Assembly (NCBI GenBank): GCA_015183035.1
Contig: JACZZP010000007.1
Coordinates: forward strand, 1,240,001-1,304,000
Reading direction: 5' to 3'
Length of the DNA stretch: 64,000 nucleotides
From: Meloidogyne chitwoodi
Taxonomy: Eukaryota; Nematoda; Chromadorea; Rhabditida; Meloidogynidae
The notes beneath the pieces were generated by a model, which saw only the letters and a list, made by a program, of their open reading frames with translations, was not told where the DNA came from and did no database searches. Below are positions 60,901-64,000 of this stretch, piece after piece. A program made the position numbers and the translations under genes. The number at the start of each line of letters is the position of its first letter. Positions within the stretch are counted from its first letter, which is position 1.

Positions 60901-61835
60901 TTTAAAAAAATATTTTTTACCTTCCAAAATTTCCTTGAGATTGAGGAAATTGATAAAATGAATTTATATTATTATTATTATTTGATTTAATAAAAGAACT
61001 ACCATAATAATTATTATTATATGGAAATAATTCTTTTAAATTATTATTAGAAGAAAATTGTACTGCTGGAATACTTCTTTGTAAACTAACATCTTTTTTT
61101 AAATTAAAAATATTATAATTTTAATATATTTTCAAAATTATCAAAAAATAAGGTAAAATTGGTATTTTTTTAATTTTAATTTAAATAAAAATTAATTTAA
61201 TTAATTTTAGTATTTTATTTTATACCTTTAATTTCATCAATTAAATTTCCAATATTATTACATCCATTTTCCCCAATATTATTAATTTGTCTTGCTATAT
61301 TATTATTATTATTTTGTTCTTCTATTATTTTAACAATTAAAAATAAATTAAAAAAAATAATTTATAATTTTTTTACCTTTATTAATTTTATATGGAGGAA
61401 TTAATGTTGGAAATTCATTAGCATTTTTTCTTTCATTTTCATTAAAAGCTATAAATTGTTGATTTTGAGATGATGGATGAGGATAAAATGATTTAGTTGA
61501 ATCAATTGGGATATTACCTTTTTAAATATTTAAAAATAATATTTATTTTTTTTAAAATACCTGAGAAAAATTGATTATTATTTTCTAAATTAAAATCACA
61601 AATTCCAAATGGTGGACATGAAAATTGTTGTTTTTGTTGTTGTAAAGACTCCAAATTGTTATAAAAATTATTTGGATAAACTTCATAAAATTCATCGGAA
61701 GTTTGTGCTATTTATTTAAATTAATTTTAAATTAAATATATTTAAATAATATTTACCATAACAAAAAATATTTAGCAATAATATTAAAATAATAAAAAAA
61801 TAATTAAATATTAATAAATTCCATTTGTTTTTCAT
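57972..61835 (-). CDS. Secreted protein with C-terminal glutaredoxin-like domain
   Basis: The start at 61835 gives a signal peptide (MKNKWNLLIFNYFFIILILL...IFCY) joined in phase to AQTSDEFYEVYP. A long Asn/Gln-rich middle follows (many AAT triplets; 58560-61690). The C-terminal ~150 residues carry a thioredoxin-fold region: RKLETLLREVYGLPLVTFYV, then IVEYNLEQLTAHHGLPYLFI, then CGTFIG and KEHILNYHKQNKISQLVEYV. Here LPYLFICGTFIG corresponds to the glutaredoxin TVPxIFIxGxxIGG segment. The usual CxxC/CxxS active site is absent where expected (SDSKSSSSRK precedes the first helix), so a non-enzymatic or binding role is possible. One intron (58705-60440) was enlarged by nested transposons. About 12 exons; stop 57972-57974. 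Domain assignment is by pattern; overall function is unknown. Confidence 0.65.
59550..60323. mobile_element. Nested Mutator-like element (774 bp)
   Basis: The ends read GGGATCACCCCTGTAGATCG and, inverted, GGGTCCACCCCTATAGATCG. They are flanked by perfect 9-bp duplications CAATCTTGA at 59541-59549 and 60324-60332, the typical MULE target size. Both subterminal regions consist of repeated ATAGATCGAAACCCT units in opposite orientation (59560-59650 and 60204-60313). The centre holds a decayed FLYWCH-type finger. Confidence 0.85.
59772..59960 (+). pseudogene. Decayed FLYWCH zinc-finger fragment
   Basis: The frame from 59772 reads MALFLKSKRNQDKFIYEGFI, then YVKCKN, a stop, and KDGKRYWRCEN. A +1/-1 shift then resumes at GKCSGTATTEENG. 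The order (F-x-KSKR... F-x-Y-x-G-F... YWRC... C-x-G-T-A-T-T) is the FLYWCH zinc finger, a domain commonly attached to MULE transposases. A stop and at least one frameshift make it non-functional. Confidence 0.7.
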
Positions 61836-63050
61836 TTTTTCTAATATTTACTAATTGTTTTATTTTTTCTTTATTTTTCTTCGAAAATATTTTAAAAAAA
61901 TATTCCATTTTAATAATAAATTAAAATTAAAAAATATTAAAATAATCATTTAAATCATTAATAAATACTAAAATATATTTTATTTAAATTAATAAATTTT
62001 AAAAAATAAAATTAAAGTCAAAAAATAATGCTTGAATAGACAAAATTAAAGGCAAAGACTTGATTTTAGGTAAAACTAGTTCTTGTCTTTTTTTTAACTC
62101 AAAATTTATTTTCTATTTTAAGAAAATAAATATTACAAAAAATAATATAAATAAATAGGACTAAATAATATATTTAAAGAGGAAGTAATTTAAAAAGGAA
62201 AAGAAATAAGGCCAAGATGATCTACCAAATTAGCACAAATATCCTTTCAAGTATTTATTAAAAATAAATAATGAATTAGTATAAAGATATTCTTCTTTTC
62301 TTCTAACAAACAAGAATTGGTTTCTGCGATCACCCCCGATATATACAAACATTTATTTATTTATTTCATGCACTCAAGTATATATAAATGTCATTTTTTA
62401 AATTTAAAGTAATGAATTACTAGACGGTCATATACTAGTAACAAATATATATTTTCTATTTACTGAGCAATAAAAAATAAATATGTAGTACTTTTAAAAA
62501 TAGTAATAGTCACTAATATATTTGTGAGTGAATTAATGAAAGTAAAATTTCTTTCAAACAGGTCAAAAGTATAAAATATTATTTCAACTTAAATTATTCA
62601 CATTATTAAATTGTTATTCTTCTTAATATATATGTAGGTATATATAAAGATCAAAAGTTCAATTTAATTATTTTAAAGTATTTCAAAATGAACAAAAAAC
62701 AAAAAAGTTTATTGGAGCAAAGCATTTGTTGTTTGATGGATTTAACGATAGAGTGATTTTTAAGAATTATTTGTAGTCTTCAAAAAGAAAACAAAAAAGA
62801 GGAAAAAATCACTAAAGTCTTTTATAATTAATAAAAGTACCATTTACAAAATATTTAATAAATTAAAAGACTTTAATGATTAAATGCCTAAAAAAAAATA
62901 AATAAGAGCGTCATAAAGAAAAAAACGATATTTTCATTTTTAATAATTTAGCCAACAAACAAATAATATGGGAAATAATGTTATATTGACTCTCTTAATT
63001 TTTAAAGAACGCTTATAAAAAATGCTTCTTTTCCAATTTTATTCTTTTCT
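61836..63050. other. Intergenic, AT-rich
   Basis: These 1.2 kb lie between the glutaredoxin-like gene start and the lamin stop (both minus strand). The only structure noticed is a short inverted repeat TAAAGTCTTTTA / TAAAAGACTTTA (62813-62876). No gene is seen. Confidence 0.6.
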
Positions 63051-64000
63051 TTACATAATAACACAATTCTTGTCCGAATCAGAGCCATATTGAATTCCAT
63101 TAAAACCTTGTTGAAGAACTGATTCGCGCCAAGAAATTAATTCACGATCAGCATTCAAAACATCTGCACGAATTAGGCGATCATGTGGCCAAATCTGATT
63201 TTTCATAACAAAACTGTTTGGAGGTTGATGTTCGGCATTTGCATTGCTAGACCAAATCTGAATAAAATTAATATTTAAATTGGCATTTTCAATTTTATTA
63301 TATTAAAATCTCATTAAATAAGAATATTAATTAAAACGAGCTAACCGTAACACTCTTTCCTGCTTGAATTTTAGCACGCGAATGGAATTTAAATGTAGTC
63401 TCAATATCACCTGCAGTCGAGCGAATTAACCAATTTGCGATAGAAATATCATCCATTCCTTTATTAGTAAGTCGAATGAATTTACCTTCAACGTCAACTT
63501 CGTCAATGACCAAATCACCTTCAGAGTGACTGTTCGTCTAAAATAAAAAATTAAACAAATAAAATTTGGTAATAATAGTAAAAAAATTTTTTTTGATTTC
63601 TTAAAATTTACATATTAATTTCTATAAAACTTTATTGAATAATTTATTAAAAATTAATAAACAAACATTCCATTTTTCAATTGTCTGATCAAAGCTAACT
63701 TCTTCTTGGTTAAAACGACGACGTTTTGTGCCACGGCGGGAACCGATCAAAAAACCGCTGCCGCTTCCATTAAACTCAGAAGGCGAAGAACGAAGCCCAG
63801 TACGTGTAGAAGATGTCGGTGGAGCACTTAAATTTGAAGTAGCTGCTGATGTATTTGGACTGCCTGATGGAGTAATACGCAATCTATAAAAGAAAATAAA
63901 TCAAAATATTTATACTAAATAATTTATAAAAAATGAATACCTAGCCTCCTCCTGCTCTAACATTTGATGGTAAGCATTAAGTTCAGTGTCCAACTTTACT
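63051..64000 (-). CDS. lmn-1: Nuclear lamin, C-terminal part (5' beyond window)
   Basis: This is an intermediate-filament protein of the nuclear lamina. The window end holds the rod's terminal motif (LDTELNAYHQMLEQEEARL, equivalent to the conserved rod-end EYQxLLxxKxxLDxEIxxYRKLLEGEE). A Ser/Thr-rich linker with SPSE/SGSP sites and the nuclear localisation signal GTKRRRFNQ follow. The lamin-tail Ig fold is TNSHSEGDLVIDEVDVEGKFI, IANWLIRSTAGDIETTFKFH and NQIWPHDRLIRADVLN. The C-terminus CVIM is a CAAX farnesylation signal. Exons end at 63051-63053. Nematodes usually have a single lamin gene, hence the symbol. The start, head and most of the rod are outside the window. Confidence 0.95.

Overview
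The window is nuclear DNA of a nematode, most likely a root-knot or related plant-parasitic (tylenchid) species. The sequence is very AT-rich, genes are cut by many 30-60 nt GT...AG introns, and the deduced proteins look most like Caenorhabditis proteins: TAX-2, AHR-1, NPP-23/Nup43, RLP24, HADHA, CDC27/MAT-1, antizyme, BTBD10 and lamin. The species is inferred; no rRNA or mitochondrial marker is present. Coordinates are spans from start to stop codon; exon joins were made by eye.

Left part (1-12 kb, + strand): the 3' part of a C2H2-like protein, a Nup43-like WD40 nucleoporin, a small multi-pass membrane protein, a short unrecognised protein, and the cyclic-nucleotide-gated channel beta subunit TAX-2. 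Facing it tail to tail is the bHLH-PAS gene ahr-1 (12.1-18.1 kb, - strand). Its 13-codon first exon lies 1.85 kb upstream of the second, and the promoter side carries several AHR-type GCGTG cores.

Middle (19.7-42.4 kb): on the - strand RLP24 (60S biogenesis), HADHA (mitochondrial beta-oxidation) and a LAPTM4-like lysosomal protein. Then come a TIR element, an ionotropic glutamate receptor (+), CDC27 of the anaphase-promoting complex (-), an unrecognised Ser/Thr/Glu-rich protein with a decayed partial copy beside it, and a 608-bp hAT-type element with a perfect 8-bp target duplication. The ornithine decarboxylase antizyme gene (+) keeps its programmed +1 frameshift site, and a secreted ER cyclophilin follows (-).

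Right part (42.9-64 kb): a BTBD10/KCTD20 homologue (-), then a repeat-rich 45-52 kb stretch. This holds an 82-bp foldback, two copies of a 422-bp TIR element and a complete 2.67-kb LTR element. The LTRs look identical and a GGTT target duplication flanks them. The element encodes only a gag-like protein and sits in the last exon of a PP1-type phosphatase gene, whose reading frame now ends inside the LTR. An MFS (SLC17-like) transporter and a secreted protein with a glutaredoxin-like domain follow. One intron of the latter was inflated from about 44 nt to 1.7 kb by a mariner-type element that itself contains a Mutator-like element carrying a decayed FLYWCH finger. The window closes inside a nuclear lamin gene (-).

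The housekeeping and neuronal genes look ordinary. The most notable material is the young, partly nested mobile-element activity at 38-39, 45-52 and 58-60 kb and its effect on host genes, with the antizyme recoding site as the clearest regulatory feature.
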